DNA of 64,000 nt, from assembly GCA_964522525.1 (NCBI GenBank), contig CAZFWG010000004.1, positions 1-64,000 on the forward strand. The letters run 5' to 3'. The stretch comes from CAYUYV01 sp964522525. Its GTDB lineage: Bacteria > Pseudomonadota > Alphaproteobacteria > JAJFIK01. Below the pieces are notes generated by a model, which saw only the letters and a list, made by a program, of their open reading frames with translations, did not search any database and had not been told where the DNA came from. The position numbers were made by a program, and so were the translations under genes. Below are positions 25,367 through 33,608 of this stretch, piece by piece (the stretch's first letter is position 1; each line of letters opens with the position of its first letter).

Positions 25367-26767
25367 CTAAAACCTCACATCGTCGCCGGTGAAGAAACTC
25401 ATCGGGATGTCGGTGCCGCCGGCGCGGATGTCCTCGACAAAGTTCGGCACGATACCGGTCATGCGGGCATCACCCATCACCTCGCCGTTTTGGCCCGTCC
25501 CCGTTTGCTGAAAGCGCATGATCTCCTGCAGGGTCGTGACATCGCCCTCCACGCCTGTCACTTCCTGAATGCTCATGATTTTCCGTTGGCCGTCGGGAAG
25601 ACGCGAAACCTGGATCACGACATCGATCGCCGAGGCCACCTGGGCGCGCATGGTGGATGCCGGCAGATCAATGGCAGCCATACCGATCATCTGCTCCAAC
25701 CGGCGCAGGGCATCGCGCGGGGTATTCGCGTGGATCGTGGTCATGGAGCCGTGGTGACCGGTATTCATGGCCTGCAACATATCGAAGGCCTCGCCGGCCC
25801 GCACCTCCCCGACGATGATGCGGTCCGGACGCATCCGCAGGGCGTTCTTCACCAGATGCCTTTGGTCGATTTCCCCCCGGCCCTCAATGTTTGGCGGGCG
25901 GGTTTCAAGGCGGACGACATGGGCCTGCTGGATCCGCAGCTCCGCCGCATCCTCAATGGTCACGATCCGCTCGGTCCGGTTGATCCGCCCGGACAAAGCG
26001 TTGAGCAGTGTCGTCTTGCCCGAGCCCGTACCTCCGGAAATCAGAATGTTCAGCCGGTGGCGAACGACGGCCGACAAGAACGACGCAATGCTCGGGGGCA
26101 TGGCACCAAGTTCCACGAGGCGCGTCAGGTCCAGGACCATTTGGGGAAATTTCCGAATGGACAGCAGGGGGCCGTCAACCGCGATCGGCGGAATGACCGC
26201 ATTGATCCGCGACCCATCGGCAAGGCGGGCATCAACCGTCGGCTGGCCTTCATCGATGCGGCGTCCGGCAGAGGTCACCATGCGCTCGATGATGCGATAG
26301 AGATGATCGTCATCCTTGAATTTGACGGCCGTTCTCTCGATCTGCCCCCGCCGTTCGACGAAAACATTGTTGTAGGTATTGACCATGATGTCGGCGATGG
26401 ACGGATCCTTGAGCAGCGGTTCCAACGGGCCATAGCCCAGAAACTCATCGGATACGTCACCGACCAGCCTGCCCGTCTCACTCGCCCCCAAAGGCGTCGA
26501 TTCGCTGGCAATGATCTCGCGCAACACATCACTGATCTGGTTGCGGGTTTCGAGCGGCGTCAGACGATCCAGGGCCGAGAGATTGATTTCGTCGATCAAA
26601 CGGCGGTGAAGCCGCAATTTCAGATCCAGGTAATCGCTTGAAAGCTCGTAGTTTTCCCGGTCCACGACCGTGGGCAGTCCGGCGTCCGGAGCCACAGTCG
26701 GCAGCGTCTCCGACGAGCCGCTCGCGTCCCGCATGGGATCGGCAAAGGTCAGTTTGCGATTAGCCAT
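25367..26767 (-). CDS. cpaF: Pilus assembly ATPase CpaF/TadA
   Basis: A 466-residue secretion ATPase of the VirB11/PulE superfamily that powers Flp pilus extension. The Walker A motif GGTGSGKTT lies at 245-253, followed by the Asp box IVTIEDAAELRI, the Walker B-containing segment RPDRIIVGEVRAGEAFDML, and the His box TGHHGSMTTIHANTPRDAL. The N-terminal domain carries the GYGPLEPLLKDPSIADIMVN signature. It overlaps the cpaE end by 8 bases and is followed after 3 bases by tadB. Confidence 0.96.
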   Translation of the reverse strand: MANRKLTFADPMRDASGSSETLPTVAPDAGLPTVVDRENYELSSDYLDLKLRLHRRLIDEINLSALDRLTPLETRNQISDVLREIIASESTPLGASETGRLVGDVSDEFLGYGPLEPLLKDPSIADIMVNTYNNVFVERRGQIERTAVKFKDDDHLYRIIERMVTSAGRRIDEGQPTVDARLADGSRINAVIPPIAVDGPLLSIRKFPQMVLDLTRLVELGAMPPSIASFLSAVVRHRLNILISGGTGSGKTTLLNALSGRINRTERIVTIEDAAELRIQQAHVVRLETRPPNIEGRGEIDQRHLVKNALRMRPDRIIVGEVRAGEAFDMLQAMNTGHHGSMTTIHANTPRDALRRLEQMIGMAAIDLPASTMRAQVASAIDVVIQVSRLPDGQRKIMSIQEVTGVEGDVTTLQEIMRFQQTGTGQNGEVMGDARMTGIVPNFVEDIRAGGTDIPMSFFTGDDVRF

Positions 26768-28124
26768 CGCCTCTCATCTTCCTCTGCGAATCGGCCGGCC
26801 GTCCTTCCGGCGAACCATCTCCGGTCTCGGCCCGGCGGCGCCGTCCGCGGCCGCCCCCTCTTTTGCGTCCCTTGCGCGTGGGCGCCGGCTCTTTCGGCGG
26901 CCCGGAGCGACCGATAAAGGGCAAACGACGGCCCTTTTCCTTGTAACGCCAATCCGGATAGGTCCGCTCCAGGACGGCACCGCTCAATCTTTCGATATCG
27001 GTGGCAAAGGGCGTGCCGGAATTGACGTTTCGCACGGCAACCCCCCTATCCCGTGCCACTTTCACCCGAGAATCCGGACGGATCAACAAGTCAAAACGCC
27101 GGCCCAGCGCGGTTTCCGCTTCCTTGCGCCGCTCGGCTCCGGCCTGATCCTTGTCATACATGCCGCCGATCACGATCATCGGCGTGGTCTCAAGACCGAG
27201 ATCCGTCAACAGATCAATCTGCTGGCGGGCACGGTTGACCCCACTGATGGTCACCTGTGTGCACAGCACGATGAGCTCACTGCTCGACAGCACCGTTTCC
27301 GTCCAGGCTGTCCAGGCCGCGGGCAGATCGACCAGGGACAGGTCATAGGTACGCTTCACGAGCTTCATGAGCCGTTCGGCCAGTTCCGGCGTCATAGCTT
27401 CCAGCGGGATGATCCGTTTCGGCGCGCCGAGCACGTGCAGGCCCGGGCTCTGCTCCACCATGGTGCCGCGCAGAAAATTGGCATCCAGACGTTCGGGCGC
27501 TTCGAGAATGTTGAACAGGGTGCTTTCGGGAAGCACGTCCATGTTGACGGTGATATCCCCGTACTGAATATCGAGATCGATACAACTCATATCGACCCCT
27601 TCCCGCCGCTGTGCGTGAATCATGGAATCGATCTGCCAGGCACAATTGACGAGAATCGTGGTCGCCCCGATCCCCCCCGACGACTTGATGAAACTGACAG
27701 TCTTGCCGTCGCGGCCCGATGTCAGGCGCGTGCGCATCTCCAGTTCGGAACGCGCAAGCTCCAGCGCCTGGGTGATGCTGCGCCGTTCAAAAGGCGGCAG
27801 CAGGCAGTCGAAAGCCCCGGATTTCAAAAGAAACCGGACGTCATCGCCCGACGCGGTGGCGGAAAGCACAATAACCTTGGAGGCTTCCCCCAAGGCGCCG
27901 ATCAGGGCCTTGAACCGATTGATGTCCGTGGGATCATCGCAATCCACCTCGAGGATCACGACGCTGTTCTGAAGCTCGCCCACGCTGTCGGGGGTGAATT
28001 CCCGATTCCCGCTTTGTTCGATCACCAGGTCAAAACCCGGCGTCTCGCTGATCACCAAATGCAAGAGATCCGCTGTCTCTCCGCCTTTGACGATTCCGAA
28101 TAGATTGATGCGATCCGCGGCCAT
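26760..28124 (-). CDS. cpaE: Pilus localisation protein CpaE/TadZ
   Basis: A 454-residue protein with an N-terminal receiver-like domain lacking an obvious phospho-acceptor, then a ParA/MinD-type nucleotide domain. Its deviant P-loop KSSGGIGATT (147-156) lacks the usual catalytic lysine before TT, which is typical of TadZ. CpaE/TadZ positions the pilus machine at the pole. Unusually, the last 60 residues are rich in Arg/Gly/Lys (GRKRGGGRGRRRR), a basic tail that could bind nucleic acid or acidic lipids. It precedes cpaF with an 8-base overlap. Confidence 0.92.
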   Translation of the reverse strand: MAADRINLFGIVKGGETADLLHLVISETPGFDLVIEQSGNREFTPDSVGELQNSVVILEVDCDDPTDINRFKALIGALGEASKVIVLSATASGDDVRFLLKSGAFDCLLPPFERRSITQALELARSELEMRTRLTSGRDGKTVSFIKSSGGIGATTILVNCAWQIDSMIHAQRREGVDMSCIDLDIQYGDITVNMDVLPESTLFNILEAPERLDANFLRGTMVEQSPGLHVLGAPKRIIPLEAMTPELAERLMKLVKRTYDLSLVDLPAAWTAWTETVLSSSELIVLCTQVTISGVNRARQQIDLLTDLGLETTPMIVIGGMYDKDQAGAERRKEAETALGRRFDLLIRPDSRVKVARDRGVAVRNVNSGTPFATDIERLSGAVLERTYPDWRYKEKGRRLPFIGRSGPPKEPAPTRKGRKRGGGRGRRRRAETGDGSPEGRPADSQRKMRGDG

Positions 28125-28200
28125 AGCCCGTGCTCTTGGTATTTGGTCTAGCCGGATCGGCCCTGGGAGCGGCGCAAGGCTATTGAGGGAAAGTTAACCG

Positions 28201-28488
28201 TCAGTTGCCGCCACCGCCACCGCCGCCGCCACCGCCGCCACCCGCGCCGGGGAGGCTCGTGTCGATGATGGTGCGCCGGGTCTGACCGGTCTCATAGAGG
28301 GTGATCGCACCATTGACCCAGATTCCCGAGGTTTGCGATTTTGGGTCAAGATCGACCACGGGCAACACGTGGAGTTTGGTGTTGTTGCTGACGGCCACAC
28401 CAGTATCGCGCCAAAGATTGCGCCCAGCGCACGCCGTGCATGCGATGCACAATCCGATCGCAATGATACGCAGGCTCTGATGTGCCAT
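28201..28488 (-). CDS. Short lipoprotein-like Tad protein with poly-glycine tail, in the CpaD position
   Basis: A 95-residue protein between cpaC and cpaE, exactly where Caulobacter-type loci carry cpaD. The N-terminal hydrophobic segment IIAIGLCIACTACAG contains several cysteines and could be a lipoprotein signal, though the lipobox is not ideal. The middle part contains VLPVVDLDPKSQTSGIW. The C-terminus is an almost pure glycine run encoded by GGN repeats. I chose ATG 28488 with GAGGAG upstream over an earlier TTG. It is half the length of CpaD and shows no similarity that I can recognise, so it is either a reduced substitute or an unrelated pilus accessory protein. Confidence 0.6.
   Translation of the reverse strand: MAHQSLRIIAIGLCIACTACAGRNLWRDTGVAVSNNTKLHVLPVVDLDPKSQTSGIWVNGAITLYETGQTRRTIIDTSLPGAGGGGGGGGGGGGN
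28207..28246 (-). repeat. GGN trinucleotide repeat encoding poly-glycine
   Basis: Roughly a dozen successive glycine codons near the 3' end of the CpaD-position gene, read as CC-A/G-CC on the plus strand. Such tracts can change length by replication slippage without shifting frame. Confidence 0.8.
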
Positions 28489-28532
28489 GACCTCTACTCC
28501 TCGATCACCAAACGTCCCAAACCATTTCAACC

Positions 28533-30068
28533 TTAGTTCACGACATAGCCGTAAGAACCGTCAATGCCGCCCTCTTCAACGGTTTGCGCTGCCACCGGTT
28601 GAACCGTTGGTGCAAAAGTCTCAATCGGGGCACGCGTGATACGCCGCTCCACCTGACCCAACAACCAAAGATTCAAAATCGACGGTGCCAGGAAGGTGTC
28701 CATTGGGGTGGTCAGCTTGTCAAGCGTGGAAGGCTCAACCAGATAGGGCGTGACGATGATCACGAGTTCTGTTTCACCACGCTCATAACTCGCGCTTTTG
28801 AAAAGCGCCCCAAGGATTGGGATATCCCCCAGACCGGGCAATTGCTGAATGGAGTCGCGGAAGTCCTTGGACAACAGGCCGGCAATCGCGAAACTCTGTC
28901 CATGCTTCAGTTCAACGGTCGTCTTCGCCCGCCGCGTTGTGAGACCAGGAATGACAATGCCTTCACTCACGATCCCGTTGGCGGGGTCCAGCGCGCTCAC
29001 TTCCGGTGAGACCGTAAGGTTGATCAAACTGTCCGTCAAAACAGTCGGCGTAAAGAACAACCGGACACCAAATTCCTTGAACTCGATCGTCACGTCAATG
29101 CCGGCACCGTCGCCCGCATCCGTGGCCACCGGAATGGGGAACTCGCCGCCGGCAAGAAATGATGCGGTTTCGCCGGACATGGCAATGAGATTTGGTTCGG
29201 CAAGGACCGTCGCCACACCCCGTTCCTCGAGTGCCTCCAGCGTTGCGGTGAAACTCAACTCACCGGCCCCGAAAGAACCCGTCAGAACACCGAACGAATC
29301 GGCAGCGGGCAAAGCGCCTGTGAAGAAGTCGGCTGTGCTGCCGCCCGCCCCGTTAAAAACGGCACCGGCTGTGGAGTCGAACGGATCGATGAACGAAACG
29401 CCGATCGCTTCGGCCGCGTCACGCACGATTTCGGCGAACCGCACGGCCAACATGACCTGCTGCGTGCCGCTGACGGTGATCATATTGACGACCTTCTCAG
29501 GGCCAAAAGCCACCTGTTCGGCAAGCTTTACGGCGGAGCGCGCTTGGCCGGCGTGTCTCACCGACCCGCTCAAGACGATCGATTCGCCGAGGCCGCGCAC
29601 TTCGACCCGCTCCGTGGGCATGACCTCGAAAAGACGCTGTTTGAGCGTTTCCAAGTCCGGCGTCACCGAAATATTGAGCACGGTCTGCAGGCGTTTCCCG
29701 CCACCATAAACCGATACATTGGTGGAACCGATCTGTTTGCCCACGAGATAAAAGCTGGTGTTGGTGAGGGGCACGATCTCGGCAATCGCCGGATCACCGA
29801 CCACAAGCTCCGAAAAACGGGTCGGCATGCTGACCTGTTTCGTCTTGCTGATGGACACCGAAACCGATTCGAAACTGCCGACGACATCCTGGGCATAGCT
29901 TTGGGACGGCACTAGAGCAGGTAGGCAAAAGACGAGGGCCGACAGAAGAGCCGAGGCCAGGGCGGCCTTGGGTTTCGAGCCGCCACCGCCCGGTATGGGA
30001 CGGGTGCGACACCGATACGACGTCCGATGAGCTTCGCGGTACACAGCATTATTCATGATCATCGTCAT
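28533..30068 (-). CDS. cpaC: Tad pilus secretin CpaC/RcpA
   Basis: A 511-residue outer-membrane secretin that forms the pilus exit pore. The signal peptide (SALVFCLPALVPSQSYAQ) is followed by a BON-like/N-terminal domain with GDPAIAEIVPLTNTSFYLVGK, then the conserved secretin domain: LAEPNLIAMSGETASFLAGGEFPIP, RRAKTTVELKHGQSFAIAGLL, and LPGLGDIPILGALFKS. I chose ATG 30068, which follows GGAG; two further in-frame ATGs follow closely, and a much longer upstream reading has no signal peptide. Most similar in organisation to CpaC of alphaproteobacteria. Its likely pilotin would be the short protein that follows, but that is inference. Confidence 0.93.
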   Translation of the reverse strand: MTMIMNNAVYREAHRTSYRCRTRPIPGGGGSKPKAALASALLSALVFCLPALVPSQSYAQDVVGSFESVSVSISKTKQVSMPTRFSELVVGDPAIAEIVPLTNTSFYLVGKQIGSTNVSVYGGGKRLQTVLNISVTPDLETLKQRLFEVMPTERVEVRGLGESIVLSGSVRHAGQARSAVKLAEQVAFGPEKVVNMITVSGTQQVMLAVRFAEIVRDAAEAIGVSFIDPFDSTAGAVFNGAGGSTADFFTGALPAADSFGVLTGSFGAGELSFTATLEALEERGVATVLAEPNLIAMSGETASFLAGGEFPIPVATDAGDGAGIDVTIEFKEFGVRLFFTPTVLTDSLINLTVSPEVSALDPANGIVSEGIVIPGLTTRRAKTTVELKHGQSFAIAGLLSKDFRDSIQQLPGLGDIPILGALFKSASYERGETELVIIVTPYLVEPSTLDKLTTPMDTFLAPSILNLWLLGQVERRITRAPIETFAPTVQPVAAQTVEEGGIDGSYGYVVN

Positions 30069-30201
30069 CTCTACTCCGCGTCTACACCGAGCAGACCAAT
30101 CCAAGACGACAACCGCCCCCTGATCAGTCCAACCCCCTGGATCCTTGCGTGGCCTTTCCAAAACGCTGCAAGGATTGGATATCGTGAACCGCCCAACTCC
30201 A

Positions 30202-31194
30202 TTATTGGCGATCGTCTTGTCGTGCTTGCCCCGCAAGCGGCTTGATATTGAGCTGATCGGCCATGGCGGGATCGACTCCGCGCTGGCTGGCGTAAGGACC
30301 CGCATCATAGGGGTTGCCCAGTTGAACCGGCGCGGCATAAGTCGGTCCGGTAATCGGTACCTGCACATTGCCCGTGGGGCGCGAGCCATGGACCACGCTG
30401 ACGGTTGCCCCAGACGGCGCAGCGCGGCGAACCTTGGCTTTGGGTTTGGGACGTTCCGGCACGATGTCCGGAAGGCGGGTCACCTTCATGGTATTGTCAG
30501 GGCCGCCCGGCTCATCGATCCGGCGCAGCACGAGTGTCAACGATCCCACGGACCGCGCCAGAATCACTTTCTGCACCTGCTGTTCACTCAATTCCAGAGT
30601 CACGACATTGCCGATCTTCGGCACTTTCTGGGCCAGCAAAGACTGGTCAATGGCAAGAACACGGACGTTGCGGACAACGGGATGTGTGACCGTACCCGTT
30701 GCGCGGGCTCTCGCACCATCATCCGTGCGCGTCACGATGACATCCACCCGATCACCCGGCTGGATGAAACCAGCGACACCGACGATCTCGTTAATGCGGA
30801 TCGTCATCGCGCGCATATCGGCTGCCATGATCTCGGACAATGTCGCATGACGGCCAAAGCCGGAGACGCGGGATTTGACGAGAGGCTCGCCGCGCCCAAT
30901 GGTGGTCAGCGCCACCCGGCGCTCGTTCGGGCTCAGCAACTCTTCAAATGACGAAAATGATTCCTCAGGTGGCGTCTCTTCGTGCCAGTCAATCAGCCGC
31001 AGGTCAGACCGGAAAATCTCATCACCGAATTGCAGCTTGCGACTCGACACCACCACTTTGACCGCTGGCTTTTCCTGCACGACCTGGGGCGCGATGGGAT
31101 CTGGCCGAGACTGAAAATAGAAATACCAACCGCCCGCCAGAACCATGACGAGAAGCATGAAAAGAATTACGCGGTTTGTCCGACGTGAGCCCAT
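30202..31194 (-). CDS. cpaB: Flp pilus assembly protein CpaB/RcpC
   Basis: A 330-residue protein anchored by one N-terminal helix (VILFMLLVMVLAGGWYFYF) with a periplasmic SAF domain (LRLIDWHEETPPEESFSS, then RVALTTIGRGEPLVKSRV and MRAMTIRINEIVGVAGF, IQPGDRVDVIV). CpaB/RcpC contributes to the outer-membrane secretin complex. The C-terminal 70 residues are proline-rich and low complexity. AGGGGA precedes the ATG. It is the first gene of the long assembly operon, and the pilin upstream has its own terminator. Confidence 0.93.
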   Translation of the reverse strand: MGSRRTNRVILFMLLVMVLAGGWYFYFQSRPDPIAPQVVQEKPAVKVVVSSRKLQFGDEIFRSDLRLIDWHEETPPEESFSSFEELLSPNERRVALTTIGRGEPLVKSRVSGFGRHATLSEIMAADMRAMTIRINEIVGVAGFIQPGDRVDVIVTRTDDGARARATGTVTHPVVRNVRVLAIDQSLLAQKVPKIGNVVTLELSEQQVQKVILARSVGSLTLVLRRIDEPGGPDNTMKVTRLPDIVPERPKPKAKVRRAAPSGATVSVVHGSRPTGNVQVPITGPTYAAPVQLGNPYDAGPYASQRGVDPAMADQLNIKPLAGQARQDDRQ

Positions 31195-31627
31195 AACACA
31201 GGTCCCCTAAAACACTTTCACGCCCACCCTGAGCTTCATGAACCACTTTTGCCCAGATTCAGTGACGCGTCCCTCTCGGCGCATCAACGACAAAGAACAA
31301 AAGTCAGTCGGAATCTCACCTACTGCCCCTTTGTGGCCTTTTTACATTCAGGACACTATAGCGAACTGATCTTCCAACAAACTTAACATTTGGCTTTCCG
31401 CCCCGGCCCGATTGAGTTGGAGCCATCTATAACACCATGGGATGTCAAGGACATCCAGAACTTGATGGGGAAAGAAATGTGGGAGGCTCAAGGGACACCA
31501 AAAAACATGGGCCTAGGACACCGCGTCCTAAGCCCATGATAACCAACACAGTTGGCCTAATGATTTGCTTTCTGACTTTCCAAAGGTGCCGAAGCAGCCG
31601 TAAGAAAGTAACCGAAAGCAAAAAGAA
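31195..31627. other. Intergenic region between flp and cpaB
   Basis: About 430 bases carrying the pilin terminator (31500-31538) and, nearer cpaB, AT-rich DNA around 31340-31400 suited to a separate promoter for the assembly operon. No gene is seen. Confidence 0.55.
31500..31538 (-). terminator. Intrinsic terminator after the Flp pilin gene
   Basis: A 14-bp stem with one mismatch (31506-31519 with 31525-31538) and a 5-base loop is followed on the minus strand by six T residues (31505-31500). It lies 90 bases after the pilin stop. It would let the abundant pilin be made from a short transcript while limited read-through reaches cpaB. Confidence 0.88.
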
Positions 31628-31810
31628 TCACGGTGTGCCAGGCGAAATCGTTTCGGCAATTTCCGTAAGCTCCGACGCGGCATTAGTGCCAAGAGCCGTC
31701 AGAGCCGTGATCGCAACGGCGAGAATCAGGCCGAGGATCACGGTGTACTCAACGATGTTGCCACGGGCATCGTCGCGCAATTTGCGCATAAGGGAGATCA
31801 AGCGATTCAT
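31628..31810 (-). CDS. flp: Flp/Fap major pilin
   Basis: A 60-residue class IVb Flp prepilin. A positively charged leader of 17 residues ends in DDARG, and cleavage by CpaA after Gly17 would give a mature N-terminus NIVEYTVILGLILAV, a hydrophobic helix with the conserved Glu-Tyr pair. In most Flp pilins the glutamate is residue 5 of the mature chain; here it is residue 4. I chose ATG 31810, preceded by AGGGG, over a TTG two codons upstream. It is the pilus subunit; its own terminator and long upstream region point to independent strong expression. Confidence 0.93.
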   Translation of the reverse strand: MNRLISLMRKLRDDARGNIVEYTVILGLILAVAITALTALGTNAASELTEIAETISPGTP

Positions 31811-32289
31811 TAGCAAACCCCTGCTGGATCAACTACCACAAAAAAACGCGCGTTTGTTGGTTGGGAAACCATGTTTGGAAGGCTTTGACAATCGCGCGCT
31901 ATCACCAAAGCGGGGAGAAGATAGCACCGAAAATTGAGAGAATACACCCCCATTAGGGCTACAATTCCTTGTTTTTCATGGAGCTAGTGCGGCGTTACGA
32001 CAATTTAACTTACTCGTTACCAAGGCTTTTCGGGGGCATGCCGTATGTTTTTCTATCTCATTACCGATATTTAAGATCTGAAAAGTCACATTTTTATTCA
32101 CATACGACCTCCGGTTAGGCGGGCGGTTTTGGTCCGTTGTAGGAATATTGGCATGTATATTCCGGGGATAAGTTATGCCCCGGAAGGCGCCGGCAACGGG
32201 GAGACCGATTTCGCGGGCATGGTGTGAGTGTGATATCTAGGGTTTGGGCCATGCGGAAAACCACCAAATAAGCATTCAGAATCAGGTCC
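31811..32289. other. AT-rich region upstream of the pilin gene
   Basis: About 480 bases. The part at 31940-32110 is clearly more AT-rich than its surroundings and probably holds the flp promoter. A 7-bp stem (32161-32167 with 32178-32184) lies further right. No gene is seen on either strand. Confidence 0.5.
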
Positions 32290-33552
32290 TTGTCCCTCCA
32301 TGGGGAGATTGTTAGGGTCCTTCTACCTTCTGTTGGGCACCCCCAACGTCGTGCCCCCCCTTTGGTGCGCAAAATGCCGTCCGATGAGCTGGCCTCAAGG
32401 CGAGAAAGGGCAATGGTCCCTGACAAAAGGAGCAAAATCCGGACGACGGAAAGCCGGGACATGCCTTTGCACAGCGGGCCATTCGAAGATCTGGAGACTG
32501 TTGCCTCCCATGCCCTCGATGTCCTGGCGATGGGCCAGGGATCGGTTCCCGTCAATCCCCTGACCGACCTGGTCCTGTCCGGTTTGACCAGCCTCGGGCG
32601 CAACCACGCGGAAATCAGCGGGAGTTGGCAGCGCAAGCCGGATGGTGGTCTTTACCAACGCCGCCTCGGGAAAACCGGGGGGTGGCTGGATATTACACTT
32701 CCGTCCTCCTTCACGCAGGAAACCCGGTGGTCCTCGTTCGCCCCGCTTGGCGCCCTCTCCCTTGATGTTTTTCTGCTGATCCTCGCGCAATTGAGTGATC
32801 TGTTGGCGCTGCCGCACACGAGCGCGCCATTGCGCCATTCGGTCATTGTCAGTGCCAATCAGATCATCCGCTACAAAGGCGTCAAGCGTTGGGGAAAGGA
32901 ACGGCGGGCCCTGCGCCAACGCATCGATCAGATCATGGGCCTTCTGCAATCCGTTCATGTCTCGGCTGCCCATTTTCCAGGCTGGAACCCCAAGGAGCGG
33001 GGCTGGTCCGACACTTGTGCCACTTTCGACGACGCCGGCCTTTTTGAGATCATGCCCGGAGAGCAGGCCACGGCCTGCGCCGGTGAGGCACCGGATTCCC
33101 AGTGGCGGATACGCTATGGTCCTTGGGCTGACCATTGGATCAATGCCCAGGGCCATGCTCCCGTGACCGCCCTGCCCGCCCGCATTATCGAGCTTGATCA
33201 TCGGCCCAACCGCGGCGCCCATGTCGTGGCGAAGAAGATTTCAGCCATGCTCTTCCTGCGGCACTGTCAGGCCGGGAATGGGGAGGTCCTCACTTATCGC
33301 GTGGACCAATTGCTTGAGCTGATTGGAGAACTCCCGACGCCAACGGCGCGAAAGCACTATTGGGCCGGCCGCCTGTGCGATCGGCTCTCCGAGGCCATGA
33401 TTCTGCTCGAGGAACAGTCGCTGCTGGATATGACGTATGCGGATGGGAGCAAGGCCCGCGCCGACGCCGAACGCCGAAAGGGATGGGTCAAGCACTGGCT
33501 CATGTCGCGCGTGCTGGTTCGTTTGCTGCACAGCCCCAAGATGGCGACCTGA
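32290..33552 (+). CDS. Unrecognised protein, replication-initiator-like layout
   Basis: Up to 420 residues. I do not recognise it with certainty. The layout, two helical blocks separated by a beta-rich segment (KGVKRWGKERRALRQRIDQIM, then LPARIIELDHRPNRGAHVVAKKIS, and a tail RRKGWVKHWLMSRVLV), recalls winged-helix plasmid replication initiators, but no diagnostic motif proves it. The start is unclear: the longest form uses TTG 32290, while ATG 32413 (GAAAGGGC upstream) and ATG 32461 are better candidates. It stands alone on the plus strand between pilus genes and has an AT-rich stretch upstream. No parA/parB or other plasmid genes are near. Confidence 0.6.
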   Translation: MSLHGEIVRVLLPSVGHPQRRAPPLVRKMPSDELASRRERAMVPDKRSKIRTTESRDMPLHSGPFEDLETVASHALDVLAMGQGSVPVNPLTDLVLSGLTSLGRNHAEISGSWQRKPDGGLYQRRLGKTGGWLDITLPSSFTQETRWSSFAPLGALSLDVFLLILAQLSDLLALPHTSAPLRHSVIVSANQIIRYKGVKRWGKERRALRQRIDQIMGLLQSVHVSAAHFPGWNPKERGWSDTCATFDDAGLFEIMPGEQATACAGEAPDSQWRIRYGPWADHWINAQGHAPVTALPARIIELDHRPNRGAHVVAKKISAMLFLRHCQAGNGEVLTYRVDQLLELIGELPTPTARKHYWAGRLCDRLSEAMILLEEQSLLDMTYADGSKARADAERRKGWVKHWLMSRVLVRLLHSPKMAT

Positions 33553-33608
33553 AAGACTGCCTCTTTCGAGGCGACGGTCTCCGCTGATCGGATGGTTGCC
33601 CGGCCCCT

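Noticed and set aside
31390..32110. TTAAC-type half-sites resembling CtrA boxes near pilus genes
   Set aside because: No properly spaced pair of half-sites (TTAA-N7-TTAA) was found, so a CtrA site is not supported.
33559..33572. 5-bp stem between the orphan protein and SPOR gene
   Set aside because: Short stem without a T tract on either strand; not enough for a terminator call.
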